A DNA stretch of 64,000 bases, taken from contig NZ_FOXX01000001.1 of NCBI RefSeq assembly GCF_900115845.1, positions 682,001 through 746,000 of the forward strand, in the 5' to 3' direction. Each line of letters opens with the position of its first letter. Position 1 is the stretch's first letter. The DNA is from Priestia endophytica DSM 13796 (GTDB lineage Bacteria; Bacillota; Bacilli; Bacillales; Bacillaceae_H). The position numbers and the translations under genes were made by a program. Positions 44,342-53,122 of the stretch are shown here, piece by piece. The notes beneath the pieces were generated by a model. It saw only the letters and a program-made list of their open reading frames with translations. It was not told the DNA's origin and did not search any database.

Positions 44342-44722
44342 TTATAACGCATTTGCTTGATTTTGTTTAATTTGAACAGGACCCATTCCACGTGGAACTT
44401 CAATATTTTCACGAGTTGTTGCTCCTAGCTCTTCAGCAATGTAATCTGCTGCAATGTTAGGATCCATCTCTCCACATGTATAAACATCAATGCTTGCATA
44501 GCCGTGCTCCGGGAAACTGTGAATTGTTAAATGAGACTCCGAAATAATAACAACTCCACTTACACCTTGTGGAGCAAATTTATGAAAAGCTACTTCTCGA
44601 ACTTCAGCACCTGATTTTAGTGCTGCATCAACGAACGTTTTTTCAATAAAATCCATATCATTTAACTTGTTAAAATCGCATCCCCATAGCTCTGAGATTA
44701 CGTGACGACCAATTGTTTCCAT
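44342..44722 (-). CDS. speD: S-adenosylmethionine decarboxylase proenzyme
   Basis: SpeD decarboxylates SAM to provide the aminopropyl group for spermidine. The 126-residue proenzyme cleaves itself between Glu62 and Ser63 (SES followed by [11 protein letters not shown]), turning Ser63 into the pyruvoyl cofactor. The histidine after it and the CG of VYTCGEMDP near residue 82 are also conserved. The ATG at 44722 follows GGGGGAAA by 7 bases. A structured leader of about 150 bases with a complement of that binding site precedes it. It stands alone between nrdR and gapB. Confidence 0.97.
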   Translation of the reverse strand: METIGRHVISELWGCDFNKLNDMDFIEKTFVDAALKSGAEVREVAFHKFAPQGVSGVVIISESHLTIHSFPEHGYASIDVYTCGEMDPNIAADYIAEELGATTRENIEVPRGMGPVQIKQNQANAL

Positions 44723-44729
44723 ACTTATG

Positions 44730-44868
44730 TTTCCCCCTTCAACATTTTTAATACAAATTCCTTATAAGTCTCTGATCAATAGCGCACGTTAACTACCACG
44801 GGGGAAAGTTAGTCCAAGGAGGTCCTAACCCTTTAAGTAGCTAGCCTGCAAAAGGCTTATAAGAATTT
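44730..44868 (-). promoter_or_regulatory. Structured speD leader with anti-Shine-Dalgarno segment, class unassigned
   Basis: On minus, AAATTCTTATAAG (44868-44856) pairs with CTTATAAGGAATTT (44768-44755) with one bulge and closes a domain of about 110 bases. Inside are hairpins GCCT/AGGC (44856-44844) and GGTTAG..CC/GG..CTAAC (44830-44806). The segment TTTCCCCC (44807-44800) is an exact complement of the speD binding site GGGGGAAA (44737-44730). This has the form of a translational riboswitch or RNA/protein-controlled leader. It matches no riboswitch class that I recognise. Confidence 0.6.
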
Positions 44869-44878
44869 CACAAAACAT

Positions 44879-44907
44879 AGTATACTTTGTTTATAATTAT
44901 TTTGCAA
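44879..44907 (-). promoter_or_regulatory. Sigma-A promoter of speD
   Basis: TTGCAA (44907-44902) and TATACT (44884-44879) are 17 bases apart on minus. Transcription would start near 44872, only a few bases before the closing stem of the leader. Confidence 0.75.
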
Positions 44908-45033
44908 CACATCTTTTTTAAATAAAAAAGAGAAGTGCCACTTCGTTAGGATTTGTGAAGCTATATTTATTTATGATCTCATTTTTAAAATGAGAAATAT
45001 TTCTATAGAACTTTATTTCCAATTAAAATTATG

Positions 45034-45066
45034 TAAAAAAGCCCACCATTAAGGTGGGCTTTTTTC
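45034..45066 (-). terminator. Terminator after gapB
   Basis: AAAAAAGCCCACC pairs with GGTGGGCTTTTTT around a short loop, directly after the gapB stop. The roughly 125 bases between it and the speD promoter hold nothing I recognise. Confidence 0.9.
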
Positions 45067-46097
45067 TAACTCATCCCAAGTTCAGCTTGTTGAAAAAGCT
45101 CTGTTCCCACTAACTTAACAAGGTCGACAACTCTTTTGGAGTATCCCCACTCGTTATCATACCATGCTAATACTTTAATTTTCCGATCAGCCATCACAAG
45201 AGTTGATAGTCCATCAACAATAGCTGAGAACGGGTTTGTATTATAGTCAATTGAAACAAGCGGCTCTTCTGAAAAATCTAATATGCCTCGTAAGTTTTTT
45301 GCAGCAGCTTGCTGGAATGCTTTATTAACTTCTTCAATCGTTACGTTCTTTTGCACATCTACAACAAGATCGACAAGTGAAACATTTGGCGTCGGCACAC
45401 GAAGAGCCATTCCATGCATTTTACCTTTCATATGAGGAAGTACAAGCGAAAGAGCTTTTGCTGCTCCAGTTGATGTTGGAATTATTGATTGGCCGCATGC
45501 ACGCGCACGTCGCAAATCTTTATGTGGGTTATCAATATTTTTTTGATCATTTGTATAAGCATGAACAGTTGTCATCAAGCCGTTTTCAATTCCAAAATTT
45601 TCATCTAGAACTTTTACGACAGGTGCCAAACAGTTTGTTGTACATGAAGCATTTGAAATAATATGATGTTTCTCCAAATCTAATTTTTCCTCGTTCACAC
45701 CCATTACAACTGTTATATCTTCTTGTTTTCCTGGAGCTGTTAACACTACTTTTTTCGCCCCTGCATCAATATGAAGCTGTGCTTTATCTCGTGAATTGAA
45801 CTTTCCAGTTGCTTCAATAACAATATCTACTCCTAAATCTCCCCATGGCAGCAAAAGAGGATCTCTTGAGTTCAAAAGTAGCACTTTCTTTCCGTCTACC
45901 AGAAGCGCTTTCTCTAAAGGAATGACTTCACCATCAAATTTACCATGAATTGTGTCATACTTTATAAGATGTGCGAGTGTTTCAGCTGGATAACTTGCAT
46001 TAATTGCTACAACATCAACACTGCTTTCTTTTATTAGGCTTCTGAATACCATTCTACCAATTCTTCCGAATCCATTAATCGCTACTTTTGCCTTCAT
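45066..46097 (-). CDS. gapB: NADP-dependent glyceraldehyde-3-phosphate dehydrogenase (gluconeogenic)
   Basis: GapB runs the reaction toward glyceraldehyde-3-phosphate in gluconeogenesis, preferring NADP. Rossmann start MKAKVAINGFGRIGRMVFRS, catalytic cysteine near residue 152 in SNASCTTNCLAP, and VHAYTNDQKNIDNPHKDLRR follow the B. subtilis GapB sequence closely. The ATG at 46097 is preferred over 46103, which is too close to GAGGGG. 343 residues. Two CcpN boxes at its promoter support the gluconeogenic role rather than the glycolytic GapA. Confidence 0.94.
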   Translation of the reverse strand: MKAKVAINGFGRIGRMVFRSLIKESSVDVVAINASYPAETLAHLIKYDTIHGKFDGEVIPLEKALLVDGKKVLLLNSRDPLLLPWGDLGVDIVIEATGKFNSRDKAQLHIDAGAKKVVLTAPGKQEDITVVMGVNEEKLDLEKHHIISNASCTTNCLAPVVKVLDENFGIENGLMTTVHAYTNDQKNIDNPHKDLRRARACGQSIIPTSTGAAKALSLVLPHMKGKMHGMALRVPTPNVSLVDLVVDVQKNVTIEEVNKAFQQAAAKNLRGILDFSEEPLVSIDYNTNPFSAIVDGLSTLVMADRKIKVLAWYDNEWGYSKRVVDLVKLVGTELFQQAELGMS

Positions 46098-46116
46098 AGC
46101 CATTCCCCTCTCAAAT

Positions 46117-46127
46117 TATGTTATACT
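46117..46127 (+). promoter_or_regulatory. CcpN box, downstream copy
   Basis: TATGTTATACT fits the CcpN pattern TRTGHYATAYW at every position. It lies between the gapB -10 region and the start codon, in inverted orientation to the other copy. Confidence 0.75.
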
Positions 46128-46149
46128 TTTTATCTTTTATTGTTACTTA

Positions 46150-46160
46150 AGTATAACACA
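46150..46160 (-). promoter_or_regulatory. CcpN box overlapping the gapB -10
   Basis: TGTGTTATACT on the minus strand fits TRTGHYATAYW at every position and includes the TATACT -10 of gapB. CcpN represses gapB during glycolytic growth in B. subtilis through two such boxes. Confidence 0.8.
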
Positions 46161-46194
46161 TTAAAAAGAAAACGCTATAGTTAAAAACACATTT

Positions 46195-46237
46195 CAAAAA
46201 AAAATAGCTAAAAGAGATGACCTCTTTTAACTATTTT
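46195..46237 (-). terminator. Terminator after coaE
   Basis: AAAATAGTTAAAAGAGG pairs with TCTCTTTTAGCTATTTT (two G-U type pairs), followed by a long T-run on minus; it begins inside the coaE end. Confidence 0.85.
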
Positions 46238-46827
46238 AAGTTCCAACTGTCAATAATATGTGTAACTTTCTTCCTTGTTTCTTCTTTTGAGCCATTATTA
46301 TTAATAATTTCATCCGATTTTGCAACTTTATCCTTAAGAGGATCCTGCGCTTTTATACGCGCTAGTGCTTCCCGTTCACTAAAGCCATTTCTCTCTATTA
46401 GACGTTTAAGCTGTACCTCTTCATCAACATATACAAGCAGTACTTTATCAACAAGATGGGTTAGATTACTTTCAAATAAAAGCGGTATATCTAATATAAC
46501 GTTTCTTTCATTCTGCAAATAATAATCTCTTTTGGAAAGCATTTCTTTTCTCACTGCTGGATGAACAATAGCGTTTAATTGCTGTCTTTTTTGCTCATCA
46601 TTAAACACAATCTCTCCGAGAGCACTACGATTAAGTGTCCCGTCTTCTTCAAGAATATCACGACCAAAACGTTTAACAATTTGGTTATAAGCTTCTTTTC
46701 CTGGTTCTACAACTTCACGTGCAATAATATCTGCATCAATAACAGGAATATTATGCTCTCTCAATATAGCGGAAACGGTACTTTTCCCGCTTGCAATTCC
46801 TCCTGTTAATCCAACTGTAATGGCCAT
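46231..46827 (-). CDS. coaE: Dephospho-CoA kinase
   Basis: CoaE phosphorylates dephospho-CoA, the last step to coenzyme A. The P-loop GLTGGIASGKSTVSAIL is at the N-terminus, followed by DADIIAREVVEPGKEAY near residue 32 and the RQQLNAIVHPAVRKEM block near residue 75. The ATG at 46827 (MAITVGLTGG) lies behind AAAGGAAG; the frame is open to 46845. 198 residues. It follows ytaF at the end of the polA-mutM-ytaF-coaE group. Confidence 0.95.
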   Translation of the reverse strand: MAITVGLTGGIASGKSTVSAILREHNIPVIDADIIAREVVEPGKEAYNQIVKRFGRDILEEDGTLNRSALGEIVFNDEQKRQQLNAIVHPAVRKEMLSKRDYYLQNERNVILDIPLLFESNLTHLVDKVLLVYVDEEVQLKRLIERNGFSEREALARIKAQDPLKDKVAKSDEIINNNGSKEETRKKVTHIIDSWNLK

Positions 46828-46848
46828 GTTTCTTCTTCCTTTCACTTT

Positions 46849-47484
46849 TTACATTTTCCATATTCCAAGTACAATAAGTAGCACACCTGGTAAAAATGAA
46901 AAAAACTTCATCCAACTAAGTTTTGAAAAAGCATTTCCACATTTCAAACCAGCATACAAAAGGAGCGCACTCATAATCCCAACAACTATAGCAAGATAGA
47001 TAGTTGAATATCCTAAAAGGGAAGCTCCTACTCCTGCCCCAAAAGCATCAAGCGAGAGGGCTAAACCAAGCATAACAGCCTCTATCCCTGTAATAGATCC
47101 TGAACGATCAAAATCCGCTGAAGTTGGTTTTCTTAAAATATGGACAACTACTCCTAATGATTTAATTTCCCAATCAAGGAGCACTTTTGGGCCTACTCTA
47201 TTGTGTGGCTCATCTGACTGCTGAAAAAATTGAAATAATACCCATCCACCAAGAAATATTAAAATCCCACCGCCTACTTTCTCCATCACGTCTGGTGAAA
47301 AGACAGTAGAAAGGCCTTTTCCAACAAACATTGAAAAAACAAGAGAAAACATAGAGAAACAAGCAATAATAATGATGGATTTAAAAGGCAGCCCCATGCG
47401 GCGCAATCCATATGTTACGCCAACGCTGAAGCTATCAAGACTTACAGCAAATGCTAATAAAAATAAAGAAAGTTGTGCTGTCAT
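46849..47484 (-). CDS. ytaF: Sporulation membrane protein YtaF, MntP-like
   Basis: A 211-residue membrane protein with six hydrophobic segments. Two inverted halves each begin with a FAVSLDSFSVGV / LALSLDAFGAGV motif, a hallmark of the MntP/YtaF family (putative metal exporters). In Bacillus YtaF is listed with sporulation; the substrate is unknown. It is located between mutM and coaE, as in B. subtilis. Confidence 0.88.
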   Translation of the reverse strand: MTAQLSLFLLAFAVSLDSFSVGVTYGLRRMGLPFKSIIIIACFSMFSLVFSMFVGKGLSTVFSPDVMEKVGGGILIFLGGWVLFQFFQQSDEPHNRVGPKVLLDWEIKSLGVVVHILRKPTSADFDRSGSITGIEAVMLGLALSLDAFGAGVGASLLGYSTIYLAIVVGIMSALLLYAGLKCGNAFSKLSWMKFFSFLPGVLLIVLGIWKM

Positions 47485-47570
47485 TACTAGGCTCCTTCCA
47501 GTTCTTTACGATTACTATATGGAAGAAGCCCATCCATTGTTATTAAAAGCTGCTGAAGTTTATATACTTA

Positions 47571-48407
47571 TTATATTCTAGGAAAAGGTTGGCATGATGG
47601 ACAAATATGTGTCCCGCGTCCGCCTACAGTAAATTTCTCAATTTCTGTTCCACAATTTTGGCAAGGCTCGCCTTTTTTCCCATATACAAAATGTTGATGT
47701 TGGAATGTGCCAATTTCTCCTTGTGTATTCACATAAGAACGAATTGTACTTCCACCCTTTTCTACTGCCTCAGCGAGCGTTGCGACAATTTCTTGGTGAA
47801 GACGAACAATCTCGTCTTCACCAAGTGTGTGAGAAACACGTTCAGGGTGAATTCCTGCTCTAAACAGTGCTTCATCTACATAGATATTCCCAAGCCCTAC
47901 AACGATTTTCTGATCCAGTAAGGCTACTTTTACCTTCCGATTCGTTTTCGCTAATCCTGCTTGTAGAGATGCAGTTGTAAACTCTTCTGCAAAAGGCTCT
48001 GGCCCCAATCCAACAAGCGGACCTGAATCAAACTCTGTTCCTTTTTTGAAAAGGTGAAGTGTTCCAAACTTGCGAACATCATTATAACGAAGCTCTGTTC
48101 CATCACTGAAAAGCATCATAACGTGATCATGTTTGTTAAGATCTTCTCCTTGCTCGACAAGACGATATTTCCCTTCCATTCTCAAATGAGATACAAGTGT
48201 ATAATCATCGAGATAAAAAAGAAGAAATTTCCCTCTTCGTCCAACGTCATGAATCTTTTGTTTTATTAAAGCATCTGTAAATTGGGCAACTTCAACAGGA
48301 CGCTTAATAATATTTGGCCAAAGAACGTTCACTCTTGTAATTGTTTTTCCACTCACAAGATTTACAAGTGTCTTACGAACGGTTTCGACTTCTGGTAGTT
48401 CTGGCAT
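47571..48407 (-). CDS. mutM: Formamidopyrimidine-DNA glycosylase
   Basis: MutM removes 8-oxoguanine and formamidopyrimidines and cuts the strand by beta,delta-elimination. The catalytic N-terminus is PELPEVETVRKTL (Pro2, Glu3), with a helix-two-turn-helix domain (DQKIVVGLGNIYVDEALF) and a C-terminal zinc finger (CQNCG then CPSCQ). 278 residues. It follows polA by 77 bases. Confidence 0.96.
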   Translation of the reverse strand: MPELPEVETVRKTLVNLVSGKTITRVNVLWPNIIKRPVEVAQFTDALIKQKIHDVGRRGKFLLFYLDDYTLVSHLRMEGKYRLVEQGEDLNKHDHVMMLFSDGTELRYNDVRKFGTLHLFKKGTEFDSGPLVGLGPEPFAEEFTTASLQAGLAKTNRKVKVALLDQKIVVGLGNIYVDEALFRAGIHPERVSHTLGEDEIVRLHQEIVATLAEAVEKGGSTIRSYVNTQGEIGTFQHQHFVYGKKGEPCQNCGTEIEKFTVGGRGTHICPSCQPFPRI

Positions 48408-48441
48408 TGATGTCCCTTCTTTCTTATATGTTGTTAAACAT

Positions 48442-48475
48442 AATTAGTGAAGGGAAAAGTTTCCCTTCACTAATT
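48442..48475. terminator. Perfect 16-bp inverted repeat between polA and mutM
   Basis: AATTAGTGAAGGGAAA and TTTCCCTTCACTAATT with a 2-base centre. It follows the polA stop but lacks a clear T-run, so it may be a weak terminator or an RNA-processing hairpin. Confidence 0.55.
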
Positions 48476-48484
48476 GTATTTTTA

Positions 48485-51115
48485 CTATTTAGCGTCAAAC
48501 CACGTTTCTCCGTACGCATGATCAACTTTCAACGGTACGCTTAATTCAATAGCATGTTCCATCACTTCTGGTACAAGTTTTTGAAGTTTCTCAATCTCAC
48601 TTGTTGGAGCTTCAAAAATTAGTTCATCATGGACTTGAAGAAGAAGTTTTGCTTCTAACTCTTCCTCTTTAAGACGCTTTTGCACTTCAAGCATAGCTTT
48701 TTTAATAATATCTGCTGCACTTCCTTGAATTGGTGTATTCATAGCCGTGCGTTCTGCAAAGCTTCTCAAGTTAAAATTACGACTTGTCAGCTCTGGAAGG
48801 TAGCGACGACGATGAAGAAGTGTTGTGACATATCCTGCTTCCTTAGCATCTTGGATAATATTGTCCATATAAGCTTGGACGCCTGGGAAACTTTCTAGAT
48901 AACGGTCAATGAATTCCTGGGCTTCTTTTCTTGAGATATTCAAGCTTTGTGACAGGCCGTAATCACTAATTCCATATACAATACCGAAATTGACTGCTTT
49001 TGCTTGGCGACGCATATTGTCTGTTACCTCGTTACGCTCAACTTTGAAAACATCCATAGCGGTTTGGGTATGAATATCAAGGTCGTGTTTAAATGCGTTA
49101 ATAAGCTTTTCATCCTGTGCAATATGAGCAAGAACGCGCAGTTCAATTTGTGAATAGTCGGCAGCGAAAATCATCCACCCTTCATGTGAAGGTACGAAAG
49201 CTTGGCGAATCTTCTTCCCTTCCTCAAGGCGAATAGGGATATTCTGCAAGTTAGGATCTGTAGAACTTAACCGACCTGTTTGAGTTAGCGTCTGATTGAA
49301 ACGTGTATGCACTTTATTGGTTTCTTTATACACCACTTTCTTCAATCCTTCAATATATGTGGACTGAAGTTTTCCTAGCTGGCGATATTGAAGAATTTCA
49401 GACACAATTTCATGCTTACTTGCCAACTTTTCTAGCACATCTGCTGACGTAGAATATCCTGTTTTTGTTTTTTTAATTGGTGGAAGACCTAAGTTTTCAA
49501 AAAGGATAACTCCAAGCTGTTTTGGTGAATTAATGTTAAATTCTTCTCCTGCTAATGCATAAATGTTTTTTTCATATTCACTCAGACGCTCTCCGATTTC
49601 TTTCCCCATTTCTTCAAGACGGTTCATATCCATATGAACTCCTTGTACTTCCATTTCTCCTAATACAAGGGCAAGGGGCATTTCAAGATCCTTGAAAAGA
49701 GACAGCTGGTTATTCTCTTCTAGATCTTTTAAAAACGGTTCCTTTAATGTTTTAATCATAAAAGCTTTACGAACGGCATGCTCGGCAAGAGACTCTTCGT
49801 TTGGAACTGCTCGCTTGGCACCTTTCCCGTATACTTCTTCATCTCCTTGAACTTGTCCCCCATAACCTTTTAGTTTGGCAACTGCTGCTACATCCTCATG
49901 AGACTGTGCAGGATCTATTAAGTAAGCAGCAATAAGCAAGTCGAAATCTACTCCACGAAGCTCTACATGATTCCACTTCAGCGCTACAGCTGCCCTTTTT
50001 ATATCAAAAACAGCTTTTTTCTTACTTTCGTCTTCTAACCATTTCACAAAAACTTCTGATTGTAGAGCTGTATCACGGTCAATATAATAGCTTTCTTTCT
50101 CACCTACTAGGCCAAAACCTAGGATATCTCCGTGATGATAATTTTCATCAAAAAGCTCAACTGTTAATGCTACATTTTCTTCAAGATGCTCTTCTTTTAC
50201 CTCTTTTAAAACAGTTGGGTGAATTTCTTGAAGCTCTGCGCTTTCTGTCACCTCTACATCAAGCTTCTCGAGCATGGATTTAAATCCTAGTTCCTTATAA
50301 AGAGCAACAAGCTTTTCTTTATCATAGCCTTTATATTCTGTTTCAGCTAAAGAAATTTCAATTGGTGAATCACGCATAATTGTGGCAAGCTCTTTGCTCA
50401 TTAAAGCTGTTTCTTTATTTTCTTCAAGACGCTCTTTCATTTTCTTTCCGCTAATCTGATCGATGGAGTTTAGCACTTCTTCAACTGATCCGAACTCTTT
50501 TAGAAGTTTGAGGGCCGTTTTTTCTCCAATCCCCTCTACTCCTGGAATGTTATCTGATTTATCTCCCATTAATCCCTTCATATCAATAATTTGATTTGAA
50601 GAAATACCGTATGTTTCATCCATTTTTTCAGGAGTAAATGCATCTACTTCTGTAATTCCTTTTTTGGTAATTGCTACTGTTGTTTTAGGAGAGACAAGCT
50701 GAAGTAAATCTTTGTCTCCTGTAATTACTTTCACTTCGAAATCTTCTTTCTCTGCTATTAAAGAAAGCGTGCCAATAATATCATCAGCTTCATAATTTGT
50801 TAATTCATAGCGAGAAATACCGTATACATCAAGCAGCTCTCTAATAAATGAAAATTGTTCAGAGAGCTCTGGCGGTGTCTTTTGACGTCCACCTTTATAT
50901 TCTGTAAATGTTTTATGTCGAAATGTTGTTTTTCCAGCATCAAATGCAACAAGCATATGGGTTGGTTTTTCTTCTTCTAAAATACGAGTCAATATCGTAG
51001 TAAAGCCGTAAATTGCATTTGTATGAATACCTTTATCATTGCTTAAAAGCGGCAATGCAAAAAATGCGCGATAAGCAATGCTATTTCCATCAACTAAGAC
51101 AAGCTTTTTGGTCAT
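48485..51115 (-). CDS. polA: DNA polymerase I
   Basis: PolA matures Okazaki fragments and fills repair gaps. The 876-residue protein has the 5' nuclease (LVLVDGNSIAYRAFFALPLL; GLMGDKSDNIPGVEGIGEKT near residue 188), a middle domain in which the 3'-5' exonuclease residues appear degenerate, as usual in Bacillus (FDIKRAAVALKWNHV), and the polymerase with motif A AADYSQIELRVLAH near residue 650, RRQAKAVNFGIVYGIS (O-helix) and VHDELIFEAP (motif C). GGAGG precedes the ATG. It heads polA-mutM-ytaF-coaE. Confidence 0.97.
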   Translation of the reverse strand: MTKKLVLVDGNSIAYRAFFALPLLSNDKGIHTNAIYGFTTILTRILEEEKPTHMLVAFDAGKTTFRHKTFTEYKGGRQKTPPELSEQFSFIRELLDVYGISRYELTNYEADDIIGTLSLIAEKEDFEVKVITGDKDLLQLVSPKTTVAITKKGITEVDAFTPEKMDETYGISSNQIIDMKGLMGDKSDNIPGVEGIGEKTALKLLKEFGSVEEVLNSIDQISGKKMKERLEENKETALMSKELATIMRDSPIEISLAETEYKGYDKEKLVALYKELGFKSMLEKLDVEVTESAELQEIHPTVLKEVKEEHLEENVALTVELFDENYHHGDILGFGLVGEKESYYIDRDTALQSEVFVKWLEDESKKKAVFDIKRAAVALKWNHVELRGVDFDLLIAAYLIDPAQSHEDVAAVAKLKGYGGQVQGDEEVYGKGAKRAVPNEESLAEHAVRKAFMIKTLKEPFLKDLEENNQLSLFKDLEMPLALVLGEMEVQGVHMDMNRLEEMGKEIGERLSEYEKNIYALAGEEFNINSPKQLGVILFENLGLPPIKKTKTGYSTSADVLEKLASKHEIVSEILQYRQLGKLQSTYIEGLKKVVYKETNKVHTRFNQTLTQTGRLSSTDPNLQNIPIRLEEGKKIRQAFVPSHEGWMIFAADYSQIELRVLAHIAQDEKLINAFKHDLDIHTQTAMDVFKVERNEVTDNMRRQAKAVNFGIVYGISDYGLSQSLNISRKEAQEFIDRYLESFPGVQAYMDNIIQDAKEAGYVTTLLHRRRYLPELTSRNFNLRSFAERTAMNTPIQGSAADIIKKAMLEVQKRLKEEELEAKLLLQVHDELIFEAPTSEIEKLQKLVPEVMEHAIELSVPLKVDHAYGETWFDAK

Positions 51116-51200
51116 TTTTCGTCCTCCATCTTTCTTTCACTTATTAGTATTGTATCAAAATCTCTCATAGAAAGAAAAATTCAGTCCTTTTTATAAACAT

Positions 51201-51242
51201 AAAAAAAAAGAGGTGAAAACAGATTAGTCTGTTTTCACCTAT
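51201..51242 (-). terminator. Terminator after phoR
   Basis: AGGTGAAAACAGA pairs with TCTGTTTTCACCT around a 4-base loop, followed by nine T on minus. It lies about 120 bases after the phoR stop; the stretch between holds no frame worth naming. Confidence 0.88.
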
Positions 51243-51361
51243 CAACATTGGCTCCTTGGATGAAGGGGTTTCCACTTATTACTTTACCAATAGAATGTTA
51301 ACCCTAGTTAAATCGTTTGTAAAATTGATGTAAACTTTCATCCCATATCCAAACAAGGCGG

Positions 51362-53122
51362 TTATTTCCCTTGTTTCTTTTTAAGGTTCACTTTAAAAGT
51401 TGTGCCTTCTCCAACAGCACTTTCCACATCAATTTGTCCATGATGTGCTTCAATCAAGTGTTTTACAATAGCAAGTCCAAGGCCTGTTCCGCCTGAATTT
51501 CGACTTCTTGCTCTGTCTACCCGGTAAAATCGTTCAAAAATACGTGGGATTTCTTCTTCTGATACGCCAATTCCAGTATCTTTCACTAATACTTCAACAT
51601 CCTGGCGACCATCCCTCATCTTTAACGTGACTCTTCCCCCACTTGGCGTATACGTAATTGCATTATTAATAAGGTTAATAAAGATTTGCTTTAAACGTTC
51701 ACTATCTGCTTCAATAAACATTTCCTCTTTTTCATGATAAAAAGCAAGCTCAATCCCTTTTGATTTTGCTTTTTCTTTTAAAATCATGATAATTTCTTCA
51801 ATCACTTCTACTAAATTAACTTCTGCAATCGTAAGTTTATAACCTTGCTGCTCAATTTTAGATAAATCAAGCAAGTCTTGAATAAGGCTTTGCATCCGCT
51901 GACCTTCTTTGTGAATGATTTTTAGAAATTGATTTCTAATCTCCTCATCATTCCCTGCACCTTCGAGTAGGGTCTCACTAAACCCTGTAATAGACGTAAT
52001 TGGTGTTTTTAGCTCATGCGATACATTCGCTACAAAGTCTTTCCTCATTTGCTCTAGTTTCTTCAACTCTGTAACATCATGAAAAACAAGGATGATACCT
52101 TTCCATTCATCATTCAGCCCGATAATAGGTGATCCATATACTTCAAAATGACGACGTTCAATATTGATCGGAATCACAATACTTTTTCGGACTCGAAGCT
52201 CTGTCATAAAAATCTCTTCGACAATCGCTGCAATTTCACGGTGTGAAAAAGCTTCGTAATACAGCTGATAAAGATAATCTGTTGGATTAATCTTAAATGT
52301 GTCTTTATATGAGCGATTAATAAGATTAATATAGCCTTTTTCATCAATCAAAATAAGACCACTATCCATATTTTCAATAAGCGTCCTTAATCTGTCTTGC
52401 TGCACTTCTTGTGAAGCAATAAGCTCCTGTAAATTCCGTGCTAAAATGTTAATCGCTTGACTTAGCATTCCTGTTTCATCAACATAGTCTTCATATGTAC
52501 GAGCTTTATAGTTCCCGCGTGCAAGCTCCATCGCAACTTTTGTTGCAGATTCAATTGGCTTTGTATATTGATTCATAATTTTGACCCCTAAAAGTAAAAT
52601 AACAATGAGGGCCATTCCTAAACTACCAATCAAAACTCCCCAAATTTGTTTATTAATTTCGTCTAATGAATCTATAGAAGCGCTTAATACAACACTGCCT
52701 ACCTTTTGATCATTTTGAACGATTGGTGCACCGTAATAATAAACTTCAGAGTTACCACCTTCACGTACAACTCCATCTTGCTCGTTAATACGTTTTTTCA
52801 CAAAGTCCTGTAAATCTTTATCTGTTACAGGAAGATTTGCTCCATTTGAATCTAATAAAATCTTCCCCTTATCAGAGAAAACGGTAGCTCTCGCTCTTAA
52901 AATTTTGCTTATTGAATCAAGTTCATCATGAAGCTCTTTTGAACCCAGTCCTTTTTCAGAGACGATAATTTCAACAAGGCTTACTTCTTTTTCTAATCGA
53001 TCGTGGAAGTTTTGGACATAAAAACTTTTGAAAAGCTGACCAAGCAAAAGACCTAGTCCAATCAGCACGATAATAATTAGAGTAAGCAAAGCAAATAGGA
53101 GACGAGAGCGAAATCTATTCAT
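51362..53122 (-). CDS. phoR: Phosphate-starvation sensor histidine kinase
   Basis: PhoR phosphorylates PhoP under phosphate limitation. Domains in the 586 residues: membrane helix 8-30, extracytoplasmic sensor to about 160, membrane helix 161-183, HAMP 185-237, PAS about 245-350, dimerisation domain with the phosphorylated His369 (FVANVSHELKTPITSITGF) and an ATPase with N box NLINNAITY (483), G1 DTGIGV (515) and G2 GGTGLGL (544). It overlaps the end of phoP by 8 bases. Confidence 0.94.
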   Translation of the reverse strand: MNRFRSRLLFALLTLIIIVLIGLGLLLGQLFKSFYVQNFHDRLEKEVSLVEIIVSEKGLGSKELHDELDSISKILRARATVFSDKGKILLDSNGANLPVTDKDLQDFVKKRINEQDGVVREGGNSEVYYYGAPIVQNDQKVGSVVLSASIDSLDEINKQIWGVLIGSLGMALIVILLLGVKIMNQYTKPIESATKVAMELARGNYKARTYEDYVDETGMLSQAINILARNLQELIASQEVQQDRLRTLIENMDSGLILIDEKGYINLINRSYKDTFKINPTDYLYQLYYEAFSHREIAAIVEEIFMTELRVRKSIVIPINIERRHFEVYGSPIIGLNDEWKGIILVFHDVTELKKLEQMRKDFVANVSHELKTPITSITGFSETLLEGAGNDEEIRNQFLKIIHKEGQRMQSLIQDLLDLSKIEQQGYKLTIAEVNLVEVIEEIIMILKEKAKSKGIELAFYHEKEEMFIEADSERLKQIFINLINNAITYTPSGGRVTLKMRDGRQDVEVLVKDTGIGVSEEEIPRIFERFYRVDRARSRNSGGTGLGLAIVKHLIEAHHGQIDVESAVGEGTTFKVNLKKKQGK

